From Desulfococcaceae bacterium HSG9 (GTDB lineage: Bacteria > Desulfobacterota > Desulfobacteria > Desulfobacterales > JAUCGF01), in contig JAUCGF010000095.1 in the NCBI GenBank assembly GCA_030378005.1, positions 1-62,242 of the forward strand: 62,242 nt of DNA, read 5' to 3'. Position numbers and translations under genes: made by a program. Positions within the stretch are counted from its first letter, which is position 1. Every line of letters begins with the position of its first letter. Below are positions 45,177-53,446 of the stretch, one piece after another. A model generated the notes under the pieces. That model searched no databases. It had not been told where the DNA came from and saw nothing but the letters and a program-made list of their open reading frames with translations.

Positions 45177-47978
45177 TTAATTATTTTTTTGACGATGAAT
45201 CAAATCATCCTTTTTAGACGATGAGTCGTCCTCAGAAACCTCAGATGGATAGGCATGAAAAGCGATGCCTTCAAAAGTCCACACCTTACTGGTATCTTCG
45301 TTTTCGATGAGATGATCTTTTTCATTTTCATCCATAGTCAAGTGATGTGTCTTTAAATAATCACTGTAAAAGCGATAAACGGGTATGGTTCCCTTATACT
45401 TTTTTTTCGGAACATAGAAGGCGGGGCCTTCATATCTCCAAATATGACTGGCATTGCTGATAAGATGATTTTTTTCATTTTCATCGACAGTTAAGTGATG
45501 CACCTTTAAGGTATCACTGTAAAAGCGATAAACGGCCTTAATCACATCTTTTTGCTGTTGCGATGCCGCGTTATATTGTTGCGGAGAAAAAGCAAAATAG
45601 GAAACTTTCTCATATTGCCAGCCAAGCCCGTTAGCAATCAGATAGTCTTTTTCATTTACATCCATCGTCAATAAATGCTTTAACAAGCCCGGGTTATAGA
45701 ACTGATACACTGCATAATTGATGTTAAAGATCATCATCACAGTGTCGCTTTCCTGGGAACCGCATACACCGCTGCTTCCCAAAGAACCGGACGTGCCGGG
45801 AGCCGGCAGGCCCAAGTCGGCGTCTATACCTTCGTTGCTATAGATTTGGCCGTCGTTTAATTCAAGAGCCCATTCGCTCCAGTAATCCAGGTCAGAAGAG
45901 CTATCATCTTTCGCGGAAGCGTCATCATCATCTATGGCAACAGTATAGGTAAAAGTCAGAATATTTGTTCCGCTGCCGCTGCTGTAATAGGCCATTTCAG
46001 GGGCGGCCCCGCCAGTATTCAGCGCCAGTTGAGGTGTGCCTTTAACCCAGACCAAAGTGCTGAAACGAACGAGAATCTCAATGTCAGATCCGACGACGCA
46101 TGTTTCCGTTGGCGAAGTCACATCCACCACTTCCGGTACGGGAGGAGGAATCACCACTGTGGTAGCTGCATTGAAACTCAAGGAACCGGGAGCACCGGCA
46201 GCCGGCAGTGTCATAACGATGTCGTTGCCATCAGCGTCCTTAATCGTCGCGCCGCCCTCTAACACAAAAGCTCCGATATTCAGTCCGTAAGTGACATCCA
46301 TGGTACTAATGGTATAAAGAAAAGTCAGTTTATTGGTATTGTGGCCGCCGCTGTAAATGGCCAACCCACCGCTTGCCATCCTAATTTGCGGTATTCCGCC
46401 AACCAAGACAACTTTCGTGTAATTAAGGGTGATCAAAATAACAGAACCGACGGAGTATGCGCCTGTCGAAGTCACATTGCATACGCCCGGAGCCCCGTCT
46501 ACTTTAACAGTCACCTCTTCCGGATCGGAAGTATCACCGTAAACATAAGTGTCTATGTACGTTTCATTTCCCAAGCCGGTTCCCTCTATGTTAAAATCTC
46601 CCCATGTGTGATGACCCTCGGGAGTGTTGCATGCGGCACCTTCAGGCAAGTTGGACGTCCCCCCCTCTTCGCTAAGGAAGGTGGCGTCATCCCAGTGAAC
46701 CTGGGTGGTACCAACTGTCGAATGCTCAGTGTCATCATTCACCTTACACACGGTCAGACCGGCCTGCGTACCGCCGCTGGTTTCGGCATCCCAAGTGATG
46801 AAGTGATATTCCCCGGTGCGCATCACCAACTGCGCTTTGTACTCACCCCCGAGGACGATTTCACCCTTGGCATTTTTGCCGTCCCAATTCACGATTTTTT
46901 CTGCACCGGCCGCTACGTCGTGCTTCCCTAAGAGCAGCTTGTCTCCGGCGTCGTATTTTCCGTTTTGGTTCGTATCAATTGTAATCGCGTACATCCCCCC
47001 TTCAGCAACATTTGACGTGAACTTGAAATTGCCGGTATCTTCAGTCCCATCACCGTCGTCAGGCGAAATTTCGTTGTCACCCTCAGCATCATCTATAAAA
47101 CTATGGCCGGTAAGAGTCGGCGTAGTATCCGGCAGATCCTTCGCGATGGCCGGATAGCTGACATAAACCGGGTACTGTGCATCGACTTTGACATCTTTTG
47201 CGGTCTCTGGGACGCTATAACCTGAATACGGAGCATTCACACCACGGTCATTGGCCCAAATAGTATAGCGATTACCTGAAAAATTGTTCAAATCCAATAA
47301 CCACACAAAGTTAGTGTCCGTGAATCCGCCCGGAACAAGGATATAATAATCTGCATCCGTGACATATTCTTCGGCAAAACTGTGTGTCCAAAAATCCCAC
47401 TTCAACGCATACAATCGACCGGCATCAGCAGTCGGGTTAGGATTGGTCGCAGCATTCGGCGTAACCGAAATATCAAACCGTTTGTATGTGTGGTCGGATA
47501 GTTCAACCTTCCACGGTCCTTCTGCATCAGTGACGATTTTATCTGCGGTTGTGATGAGCGTTGTGAAGAGATCATCAGAGGCTATCGCCGTTGCTACCTT
47601 TTTGTTTTCAATTAGATTACTACCACCTTCGTTGTAAACCGCGTAAGTGTAATCTGTCCCAACAAGGGTGGGCTTGGAAACCGTATAGGTTGCATCTGCA
47701 TTATCCAGCGCAATATTGATGACCTCGCCGCTTGTCACAATGTCAACGTAAAAGGTGTGTACCCCCACCTTATCATCATTATCTAATGGCTGATCCAATC
47801 CGACTTGAAACGAGCCTTCGGCAAATGCGGCTTCGTGCGGTCCTGCCAAGCAGAGCAGCAAGGCCAGCAAAAGGCTGATACCGATTAAACCTTTGTATGT
47901 TCTTTTATTTCTTTGGTAGTGGGTAATTTTTGATTTTTTAAACAATAAACCAGCAATTTTAAATTTTCCAGAAAACAT
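45177..47978 (-). CDS. Large secreted protein with Ig-like repeats and three C-terminal DUF5648 repeats
   Basis: The start is ATG 47978, which has AAGGAGGAACAAC directly upstream; the open frame continues 13 codons further without a ribosome-binding site. The 933-residue product has a signal peptide (LIGISLLLALLLCLAGP, cleavage near AAFA). An N-terminal beta-rich region of 280 residues follows, then a FlgD-like Ig segment (NWDGKNAKGEIVLGGEYKAQ). Two homologous beta domains come next (GIPQIRMASGGLAIYSGGHN; GTPQLALNTGG, then YSSGSGTNILTFTYTV). Three DUF5648 repeats end the protein, each with VYRFYSDxLKxHHLT and NEKDHLI, a motif family that usually decorates secreted enzymes or adhesins. No anchor is present. 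Export route and ligand are unknown. Confidence 0.8.
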   Translation of the reverse strand: MFSGKFKIAGLLFKKSKITHYQRNKRTYKGLIGISLLLALLLCLAGPHEAAFAEGSFQVGLDQPLDNDDKVGVHTFYVDIVTSGEVINIALDNADATYTVSKPTLVGTDYTYAVYNEGGSNLIENKKVATAIASDDLFTTLITTADKIVTDAEGPWKVELSDHTYKRFDISVTPNAATNPNPTADAGRLYALKWDFWTHSFAEEYVTDADYYILVPGGFTDTNFVWLLDLNNFSGNRYTIWANDRGVNAPYSGYSVPETAKDVKVDAQYPVYVSYPAIAKDLPDTTPTLTGHSFIDDAEGDNEISPDDGDGTEDTGNFKFTSNVAEGGMYAITIDTNQNGKYDAGDKLLLGKHDVAAGAEKIVNWDGKNAKGEIVLGGEYKAQLVMRTGEYHFITWDAETSGGTQAGLTVCKVNDDTEHSTVGTTQVHWDDATFLSEEGGTSNLPEGAACNTPEGHHTWGDFNIEGTGLGNETYIDTYVYGDTSDPEEVTVKVDGAPGVCNVTSTGAYSVGSVILITLNYTKVVLVGGIPQIRMASGGLAIYSGGHNTNKLTFLYTISTMDVTYGLNIGAFVLEGGATIKDADGNDIVMTLPAAGAPGSLSFNAATTVVIPPPVPEVVDVTSPTETCVVGSDIEILVRFSTLVWVKGTPQLALNTGGAAPEMAYYSSGSGTNILTFTYTVAIDDDDASAKDDSSSDLDYWSEWALELNDGQIYSNEGIDADLGLPAPGTSGSLGSSGVCGSQESDTVMMIFNINYAVYQFYNPGLLKHLLTMDVNEKDYLIANGLGWQYEKVSYFAFSPQQYNAASQQQKDVIKAVYRFYSDTLKVHHLTVDENEKNHLISNASHIWRYEGPAFYVPKKKYKGTIPVYRFYSDYLKTHHLTMDENEKDHLIENEDTSKVWTFEGIAFHAYPSEVSEDDSSSKKDDLIHRQKNN

Positions 47979-48017
47979 GTTGTTCCTCCTTACTTTAAGT
48001 AAAGTTATTTTAATCAT

Positions 48018-48345
48018 TAGTTGCTATCAAATCCGATAATTTTTTTCCGATTGCCCTCCTTTCTTGGGTTTTGCGGATGCGTCTTCAATCCGAGTTATAG
48101 GGTGTCTCCCAATAAATAATTTACCCTGAAAATCACATATATTCAGTATATGGAAAGTACCTGAAAGTAAGGTATGAAGAACAAAAATCAAGCGAAGTGG
48201 TTTTTTGCCGGTTTTCGTTATCTTGAAATTTATATCGAAGCCAAAAATGTATTTCTATGTTCAAATTTGATTATACCGAGTTTTTATATAGATTATATGG
48301 CAATTATACAACTAATGCAAGTGCTAATTTAAAAATCAGGTTTAA
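48018..48345. other. Intergenic spacer with degenerate repeats
   Basis: No gene is seen. It contains the CCCAATAAATAA motif at 48107-48126. A sequence at 48154-48167 (TTCAGTATATGGAAAG) resembles a decayed TCAGTAGATSGAAAA terminus, and AAAATCAAGCGAAGTGG resembles one arm of the long hairpin repeat. The MITE copy follows directly. Confidence 0.5.
48107..48126 (+). repeat. CCCAATAAATAA dispersed motif, copy 2
   Basis: TCCCAATAAATAATTTACCC matches the motifs at 12955, 56948 and 62017 in the core and in the trailing ACC. Confidence 0.6.
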
Positions 48346-48477
48346 CAATAGTTCGGTAAAAGTTGAAAATTAAATAATTTCAATAGGTTATAAAAACGAA
48401 GTTCTAAAGCCTTTTGTAATAATTTCAGATAATTATGATTTTTAACACGTTGAATCAGAAAAAATTACCGAACCATT
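48346..48477. mobile_element. MITE-like element, copy 2 (132 bp)
   Basis: Second copy of the element at 33278-33411, in the same orientation. The termini CAATAGTTCGGTAA and TTACCGAACCATTG are identical to copy 1. The interior shares ATAATTTCAATAGGTTATAA and TTTTTAACACGTTGAATCAG with a few substitutions and short indels. It is non-coding and lies between the DUF5648 gene and nth. Confidence 0.75.
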
Positions 48478-48538
48478 GGTTTAAAATACACAGCAGAATA
48501 TGTGAAAGCTTTTATCCAACAATACTTAAACGGTTAAA

Positions 48539-49207
48539 CTAACGCGATTTATCCACGCCGTTGCGAGGACATATCGTGTTTACCGGGCATTTCGAGCAAA
48601 AAGGCGAGATCGGGCGGCAGATCGTTTGGCCGAAAGCGACCAAAAGTTCGTTGTACTTCACCCAATAGCGTTTGGGCAGTTTTTTGCGTAAAGCAAATTC
48701 GGTCTTGTCAGGAGTTGGGGTCTTGGTATAGCCGATGCGATTGCTGATTCGATGGACATGGGTGTCAACACAAATCGCATCCTTATGGAAACCTTCCACA
48801 AGCACCAGATTAGCCGTTTTTCTTCCCACACCGGGAAGTTTCAACAGCTCTTCAATCGTATCCGGCACTTCGGAGTTATATTTATCAATCAGAATCCGGC
48901 TGATCTCTTTGAGGCGTTTGGCCTTAGTGGGATAAAAGCCCACCGGATAGATCAGCTTGCGCAAATGCGCTTCATCTGTTTCAAGAATTTCCAAAGGCGT
49001 GCGCGCCACACTGAAAAGCCGGGCCGACGCTTTGCCCGTCACTTCATCTTTGGTGCGTAATGAAAGAATAGTGGACACTAAAATTTCAAACGGGGTTGCA
49101 CCTTTTTGGGAAATCAGGGTGATTACGGGCGCATTCCACTCCAGGTAATGGGCTTCGATGGTTGTTACAAAGCGGTCGATGTCAAAACGGGCTGTTTTTT
49201 TGGGCAT
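48539..49207 (-). CDS. nth: Endonuclease III (base-excision repair)
   Basis: The 222-residue DNA glycosylase/AP lyase removes oxidised pyrimidines. The helix-hairpin-helix LPGVGRKTANLVL carries the catalytic lysine. The catalytic aspartate is in CVDTHVHRISNRIG. The [4Fe-4S] cluster ligands are CRPISPFCSKCPVNTIC, which fits Cx6Cx2Cx5C. Length and order match the family throughout. It starts at ATG 49207, 11 bases after the TRAP large-subunit gene ends on the same strand, and may be co-transcribed with it. Confidence 0.95.
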   Translation of the reverse strand: MPKKTARFDIDRFVTTIEAHYLEWNAPVITLISQKGATPFEILVSTILSLRTKDEVTGKASARLFSVARTPLEILETDEAHLRKLIYPVGFYPTKAKRLKEISRILIDKYNSEVPDTIEELLKLPGVGRKTANLVLVEGFHKDAICVDTHVHRISNRIGYTKTPTPDKTEFALRKKLPKRYWVKYNELLVAFGQTICRPISPFCSKCPVNTICPRNGVDKSR

Positions 49208-49218
49208 TGAATAATTGT

Positions 49219-50550
49219 TTATTCTCCTAAAATAACTTTCGGCAGCCAGGTGACTGATTCAGGGATCAGACAGATGATAGCCAAACCGATTAATTGAATA
49301 ATTACGAAGGGAATAATACCCTTATAAATATCCATTGTTTGAATTTCGGGCGGGCAAACGCCTTTGAGATAAAATAAAGAAAACCCGAACGGAGGCGTCA
49401 AAAAGGAAGTTTGCAGGTTCACCGCTATCAATACCGCCAGCCAAAGGGGATTTACTCCCATAGCTATCATAATAGGCGCCAGCACCGGCACATGGATAAA
49501 GGTGATTTCGATAAAATCCAGAAAAAAACCGGCAATAAAAATAATGGACATAACAATCAGCAGAATGCCCCATTTGCCAAAAGGAAGGGCGTCAATCAGC
49601 TCTCTGACCAAAGCATCGCCGTTCAGCCCTCTGAAAACCAGGCCTAATGTTGTCGCACCCACCAGAATAATAAAAACCATACATGTTAACTGGGTCGTGG
49701 TTTTCATCACTTCATTCAATATTTTGTAATTAAATTTCTTTTGCAGCATGGTGAGCAGTGTAGCACCCACAGCGCCCACCGAAGCAGCCTCGGTGGGTGA
49801 GGCAATTCCTGCAAAAATGGAACCTAACACGGCAATCATCAGAACCAAAGGGGGAATTAACGCTCTGAACACTCTTCGATACAGCTCTTTTGTCGTTATC
49901 GCCGCCAGTTCCTCTTCAGGGATGGGAGGCGCCCATTGCGGTTTTATATGAGCGATAATTAAAATATAAAGAATGTAAAGAAAAACCAGAATAAGTCCCG
50001 GAATGATGGCTCCGATGAAGAGATCGCCCACCGGAACGTTAATAATGTCACCGAGAAGTACCAGAACAATACTGGGTGGGATTATTTGTCCAAGCGTTCC
50101 TGAAGCGGCCACAGTTCCGGTGGTCAATGATTTGTTATAGTTGCGTTTAAGCATAGTGGGTACGGATAAAAGCCCCATCGTGACAACGGTTGCACCCACA
50201 ATACCGGTGGAAGCGCCCATCAAAGCGCCAACCACTATTACCGATACGGCCAATCCGCCTTTAATCCGTGAAAAAACTAATGACATAGTTTCGAGCAACT
50301 CTTCCGCCAATCCCGATTTTTCCAGCATCACTCCCATATAAATAAACAACGGAACCGCCAACAGCGTAAAATTTTTCATCGTGCCCCAGATTCTTAAAGG
50401 CAGCAGATTGAAAAAATCAACACCGAACCCCATCAAACCGAAAAACAGAGACACCCCGCCGATTGTAAAAGCAACCGGATAGCCAGCCAGTAAAAGTGCG
50501 AAAACAGCGGCAAACATAAACAAGGCCATGTATTCCTGAAAAAATTCCAT
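49219..50550 (-). CDS. dctM: TRAP transporter large permease (DctM)
   Basis: The 443-residue protein has about twelve helices and all landmarks of TRAP DctM subunits. They include ALLLAGYPVAFTIGGVSLFFG, LLAVPLFIYMGVMLEKSGLA, GASTGIVGATVVTMGLLSVP, the TLGQIIPPSIVLVLLGD segment and the C-terminal NLQTSFLTPPFGFSLFYLKG. TRAP systems import organic acids using sodium and a periplasmic binding protein. DctM starts immediately after the DctQ stop, so the two are translated together. No DctP binding-protein gene lies within the window; substrate therefore cannot be predicted. Confidence 0.93.
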   Translation of the reverse strand: MEFFQEYMALFMFAAVFALLLAGYPVAFTIGGVSLFFGLMGFGVDFFNLLPLRIWGTMKNFTLLAVPLFIYMGVMLEKSGLAEELLETMSLVFSRIKGGLAVSVIVVGALMGASTGIVGATVVTMGLLSVPTMLKRNYNKSLTTGTVAASGTLGQIIPPSIVLVLLGDIINVPVGDLFIGAIIPGLILVFLYILYILIIAHIKPQWAPPIPEEELAAITTKELYRRVFRALIPPLVLMIAVLGSIFAGIASPTEAASVGAVGATLLTMLQKKFNYKILNEVMKTTTQLTCMVFIILVGATTLGLVFRGLNGDALVRELIDALPFGKWGILLIVMSIIFIAGFFLDFIEITFIHVPVLAPIMIAMGVNPLWLAVLIAVNLQTSFLTPPFGFSLFYLKGVCPPEIQTMDIYKGIIPFVIIQLIGLAIICLIPESVTWLPKVILGE

Positions 50551-51075
50551 TTATTTTTCCTCCTCAGACACATCATTTATAATTGTCAGGAGGTTTTTAA
50601 AAGCCTCGGCCACTCCCTGTAATATCAGAAGGCCGAAACCCAGTGGAATCATCGCTTTTAAAATATAACGTGCCGGCAAACCGCCAGGGTCCGGCGAAAC
50701 TTCCCTAACCGCCCAGGAGTTAAGAATAAAATCTTTGGTGGCATAAATTACAATTAACGCAAAAGGAATCAGAAACAGAAATGACCCGATGAAGTTGATC
50801 CAGGCTTTTGTTTTTTCATTAAACTTAACATAGATAATATCAACCCTGACATGACCATTGTTTTTTAACGTATAGGCAGCGCCTAAAAGAAAAATCATTG
50901 AAAAAAGATGCCATTCAAGCTCTTGCATCGCAATGTTTCCCTTGGCAAAAACATATCTCAAAATGACATCATAAAAAACAACTAACACCAGCACAGTCGT
51001 CAGCCAGGCGACAAATTGCCCTGTTATTTCATTTAAACGGTCAACTATGCGGATATACTTCTTTATTAAAAACAT
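50551..51075 (-). CDS. dctQ: TRAP transporter small permease (DctQ)
   Basis: The 174-residue, four-helix protein has the DctQ features. VAWLTTVLVLVVFYDVILRY is the first helix with its conserved ending. AMQELEWHLFSMIFLLGAAYTL and GHVRVDIIY form the conserved second block. I place the start at ATG 51075 (MFLIKKYIRIVDRLNEI), preceded by GAAAGGAAG. The longer open frame runs into a dispersed repeat (51161-51246) and is not coding. It stabilises and pairs with the adjacent DctM. Confidence 0.9.
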   Translation of the reverse strand: MFLIKKYIRIVDRLNEITGQFVAWLTTVLVLVVFYDVILRYVFAKGNIAMQELEWHLFSMIFLLGAAYTLKNNGHVRVDIIYVKFNEKTKAWINFIGSFLFLIPFALIVIYATKDFILNSWAVREVSPDPGGLPARYILKAMIPLGFGLLILQGVAEAFKNLLTIINDVSEEEK

Positions 51076-51160
51076 GAACTTCCTTTCTGTCTGCAAATTG
51101 CCTTTGCGTTCAAAGGAGGGGGGAATATACTGATAATATATCTCCAGCCGATAACGATTA

Positions 51161-51246
51161 TCAGTAGATGGAAAAAGCCTTGGGAGGCTTCGCATTCCCA
51201 CGCAAAGCGTGGGAACGAGGATGTGTGTGAAATTTCCATCTACTGA
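51161..51246. mobile_element. Short palindromic element with TCAGTAGATGGAAA termini
   Basis: TCAGTAGATGGAAA (51161-51174) and TTTCCATCTACTGA (51233-51246) are perfect 14-base inverted ends of an 86-base element. Inside is the hairpin TTCCCACGCAAAGCGTGGGAA (51195-51215), also found at 33086. This is the clearest complete small member of the TCAGTAGAT family. It lies upstream of dctQ in the 380-base spacer before the toxin gene. Confidence 0.7.
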
Positions 51247-51402
51247 TTATATGAAAGTTTATATATTAAACATGGAGAGGCGTCAAGAGATGAACAGCGG
51301 TTCAAATAATAATACACTTTTTATTCTTGCATTACTGTGAATTAGGCTTGAAAATGAAGGGTGAATATTATATACTTAAATTTTTGAAAATAGTTTGTTG
51401 AT

Positions 51403-51425
51403 TGTAGATACGCTACATTTTGACA
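51403..51425 (+). promoter_or_regulatory. Putative autoregulated promoter of the toxin-antitoxin operon
   Basis: The inverted repeat TGTAG-N5-CTACA (51403-51417) is followed at once by TTGACA (51420-51425), a consensus -35, 32 bases before the toxin start. No good -10 is visible at the normal spacing. The placement fits an operator for the antitoxin; this is inference. Confidence 0.35.
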
Positions 51426-51456
51426 ACTATAAATTAACTGAACCATACAAAAACCG

Positions 51457-51813
51457 ATGAAATTCATTTTTTTAGAAACGCCTGTTTTTACACGTTATCA
51501 GAAGAAATATATGAATGCGAGTGAATACGAAGCACTCCGTATCACGCTGATTGATAATCCTGAACGCGGCGATCTGATCAACAACACGGGCGGTTTTCGT
51601 AAACTTCAGTGGCTGAATAACCAATGGCGAATGTCCCAACATGGGGGGATACGGATTATCTATTATTATTTTGCAACCGAACCAACCCGGGAACAGTTCA
51701 TATTTTTGATTACTATGTATCATAATAAAGAATCGGCTGATTTGACAAACGAACAAAAGCAAAAAATCAAACGGGCGATTACGAATGAAAAATTTTTCAG
51801 GAGAAGGGAATGA
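51457..51813 (+). CDS. RelE/HigB-like toxin
   Basis: The 118-residue basic protein has the RelE/HigB toxin pattern. FLETPVFTRYQKKYMNASEYEAL at the start, NPERGDLINNTGGFRKLQW in the middle, then the core strands WRMSQHGGIRIIYYYFATE and FIFLITMYHNKESADLTNEQ follow the order of HigB2-type ribosome-dependent mRNA interferases. It overlaps the next gene by four bases (ATGA). Toxin-first order is characteristic of HigBA pairs. Activity is inferred from the family. Confidence 0.82.
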   Translation: MKFIFLETPVFTRYQKKYMNASEYEALRITLIDNPERGDLINNTGGFRKLQWLNNQWRMSQHGGIRIIYYYFATEPTREQFIFLITMYHNKESADLTNEQKQKIKRAITNEKFFRRRE

Positions 51814-52130
51814 ACCGAAATCGGAATATTTTTGAAGAAATCATGGACGGTGTCGATGCTATCGGCCAACATCGGGAAGGCGGCATAACATTGACAACCC
51901 ATACGATTGAAGAAAAAACTCCTTTGCTTCCCATTGATGCGGATACGATTATAGCAACCCGTAAAAAATTGAATCTTTCAATAAATATTTTTGCCCAGCA
52001 TCTGAGAATCACGCCTCGCACTTTAAAAAAATGGGAACAGGGGGAAACGCATCCCAATCCTCAGGCAGCCGCTCTTATTTTGATGGCAAATAAATTTCCG
52101 GATACGTTAACTCGTCTCGCAAGCCTGTAA
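51810..52130 (+). CDS. HigA-like antitoxin with XRE-type HTH
   Basis: The 106-residue protein has an N-terminal toxin-binding region (EEIMDGVDAIGQHREGG). A Cro/C1-type helix-turn-helix follows at residues 50-85 (IIATRKKLNLSINIFAQHLR, then RTLKKWEQGETHPNPQA). It is translationally coupled to the toxin and probably represses the operon through the palindrome at 51403-51417. It matches the antitoxin partner of RelE/HigB2-type toxins. Confidence 0.85.
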   Translation: MNRNRNIFEEIMDGVDAIGQHREGGITLTTHTIEEKTPLLPIDADTIIATRKKLNLSINIFAQHLRITPRTLKKWEQGETHPNPQAAALILMANKFPDTLTRLASL

Positions 52131-52163
52131 TACACAATTTAGAATAAAAACGATTATGAAAAT

Positions 52164-53381
52164 ATGAAAAAAACGAAACCCGGTTTAAACGCACATGAAC
52201 GCCATGTTCTAATTACGACTTGTTTTGGCCATTTTATGAGCCATTTCAATATGCTGGCTTTCCCAGCGCTTGTATTGCCGCTGACAATGCGATTTGACAT
52301 GGAAATAAGCCAGGTGCTGAAAATTCCCTTTCTGATGTATCTTTTGTTCGGTGTCACCGCATTGCCTTGGGGAATCATCGCCGATCGCCGGGGAACTGTT
52401 TCACTGTTCCGAATATATTATATCGGAGCCGGTTGCAGCGGTCTGGCAGCAGGAATATGGCTTGATTCATTAATCGGCCTGACATTGGCGCTTGCATCTT
52501 TGGGGCTTTTTTCCGGTATATATCATCCGGTCGGTCTGGGGCTGATCTCAAAAGAAATTACCCGTGTGAGTCTGGGGATGGGTTATAATGGCATGTTTGG
52601 CAATTTGGGGCTGGCATCGTCACCGCTTTTGATCGGCTTGATCAATTGGCTTTACGGTCCTCGCGCGGCGTACATGTTCCTCGGATGCTTAAATCTTATC
52701 GGTATAGGGCTGATGCTCCTGTTTCCATTGCCGTCCGGCAAGGGGATTCAGAAACAGGCTGATAAAAAAGATAACGGCTCACTGAAACCGTTTTTGATTC
52801 TGCTGGCCGCCATGATGCTCGGCGGAATTGTTTACAGGGGCGCCACAGTGATTTTACCGGCCTATTTTGAATTGAAAACAACGGGCATATATCATTGGCT
52901 GACAACATTTTTTAACTTAAAAACCGCTATTTCCCCCAATCTTCTGGCAACAACAATCACGTCTTTGATTTTTCTCACCGGCATGGCCGGACAATACACT
53001 GGCGGGCGTGTGGCGGAACATTTCGATATACGCTTTTGTTACTTGGTTTTTCACGTCTTGACAATACCAGCGGCGTTTCTCATAGCGATTGCCACTGATA
53101 TACCGCTAACAGGTCTGGCAATCGTATATCTTTTCTTTCTGCTGGGTATGCAGCCTGTTGAAAACACACTTGTAGCAAATTTGACACCCAAACGACTGCA
53201 CCACTCCGCCTTTGGGCTTAAATTTATCCTGACTTTCGGTATCGGTGCTTTCGCTGTTCTGATGGCAAAAAGCATCCAGGCATCTTATGGGATTGAAACG
53301 GTCTTTGTAGCATTGGGTAGCATCTCGATTCTCCTTGTAAGCGTAATTCTGGTTTTAATCGGGGCAACCAGAAATAATTGA
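52164..53381 (+). CDS. MFS transporter
   Basis: The 405-residue protein has twelve predicted helices with the MFS pattern. FLMYLLFGVTALPWGIIADRRG holds the cytoplasmic loop 2-3 motif A. SLGLFSGIYHPVGLGLISK resembles fosmidomycin-resistance (Fsr-like) exporters. FLTGMAGQYTGGRVAEHFD gives the second-half equivalent of motif A. The substrate is not predictable. It starts 33 bases after the antitoxin gene and converges with the ion-channel operon, from which it is separated by 65 bases that hold no clear terminator. Confidence 0.85.
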   Translation: MKKTKPGLNAHERHVLITTCFGHFMSHFNMLAFPALVLPLTMRFDMEISQVLKIPFLMYLLFGVTALPWGIIADRRGTVSLFRIYYIGAGCSGLAAGIWLDSLIGLTLALASLGLFSGIYHPVGLGLISKEITRVSLGMGYNGMFGNLGLASSPLLIGLINWLYGPRAAYMFLGCLNLIGIGLMLLFPLPSGKGIQKQADKKDNGSLKPFLILLAAMMLGGIVYRGATVILPAYFELKTTGIYHWLTTFFNLKTAISPNLLATTITSLIFLTGMAGQYTGGRVAEHFDIRFCYLVFHVLTIPAAFLIAIATDIPLTGLAIVYLFFLLGMQPVENTLVANLTPKRLHHSAFGLKFILTFGIGAFAVLMAKSIQASYGIETVFVALGSISILLVSVILVLIGATRNN

Positions 53382-53446
53382 TATATTTGATAACTTTGGC
53401 CAAGTCCTCAGTATCCTTATAACTTCCCCTACTGATAGTAACCGAC

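Noticed and set aside
46029..47157. Plus-strand open frames opposite the DUF5648 protein gene
   Set aside because: No ribosome-binding sites or family features; the minus-strand gene has a signal peptide and recognisable domains.
53382..53446. Terminator between the convergent MFS and ion-channel genes
   Set aside because: No stem with a following T-run is visible in the 65-base spacer.
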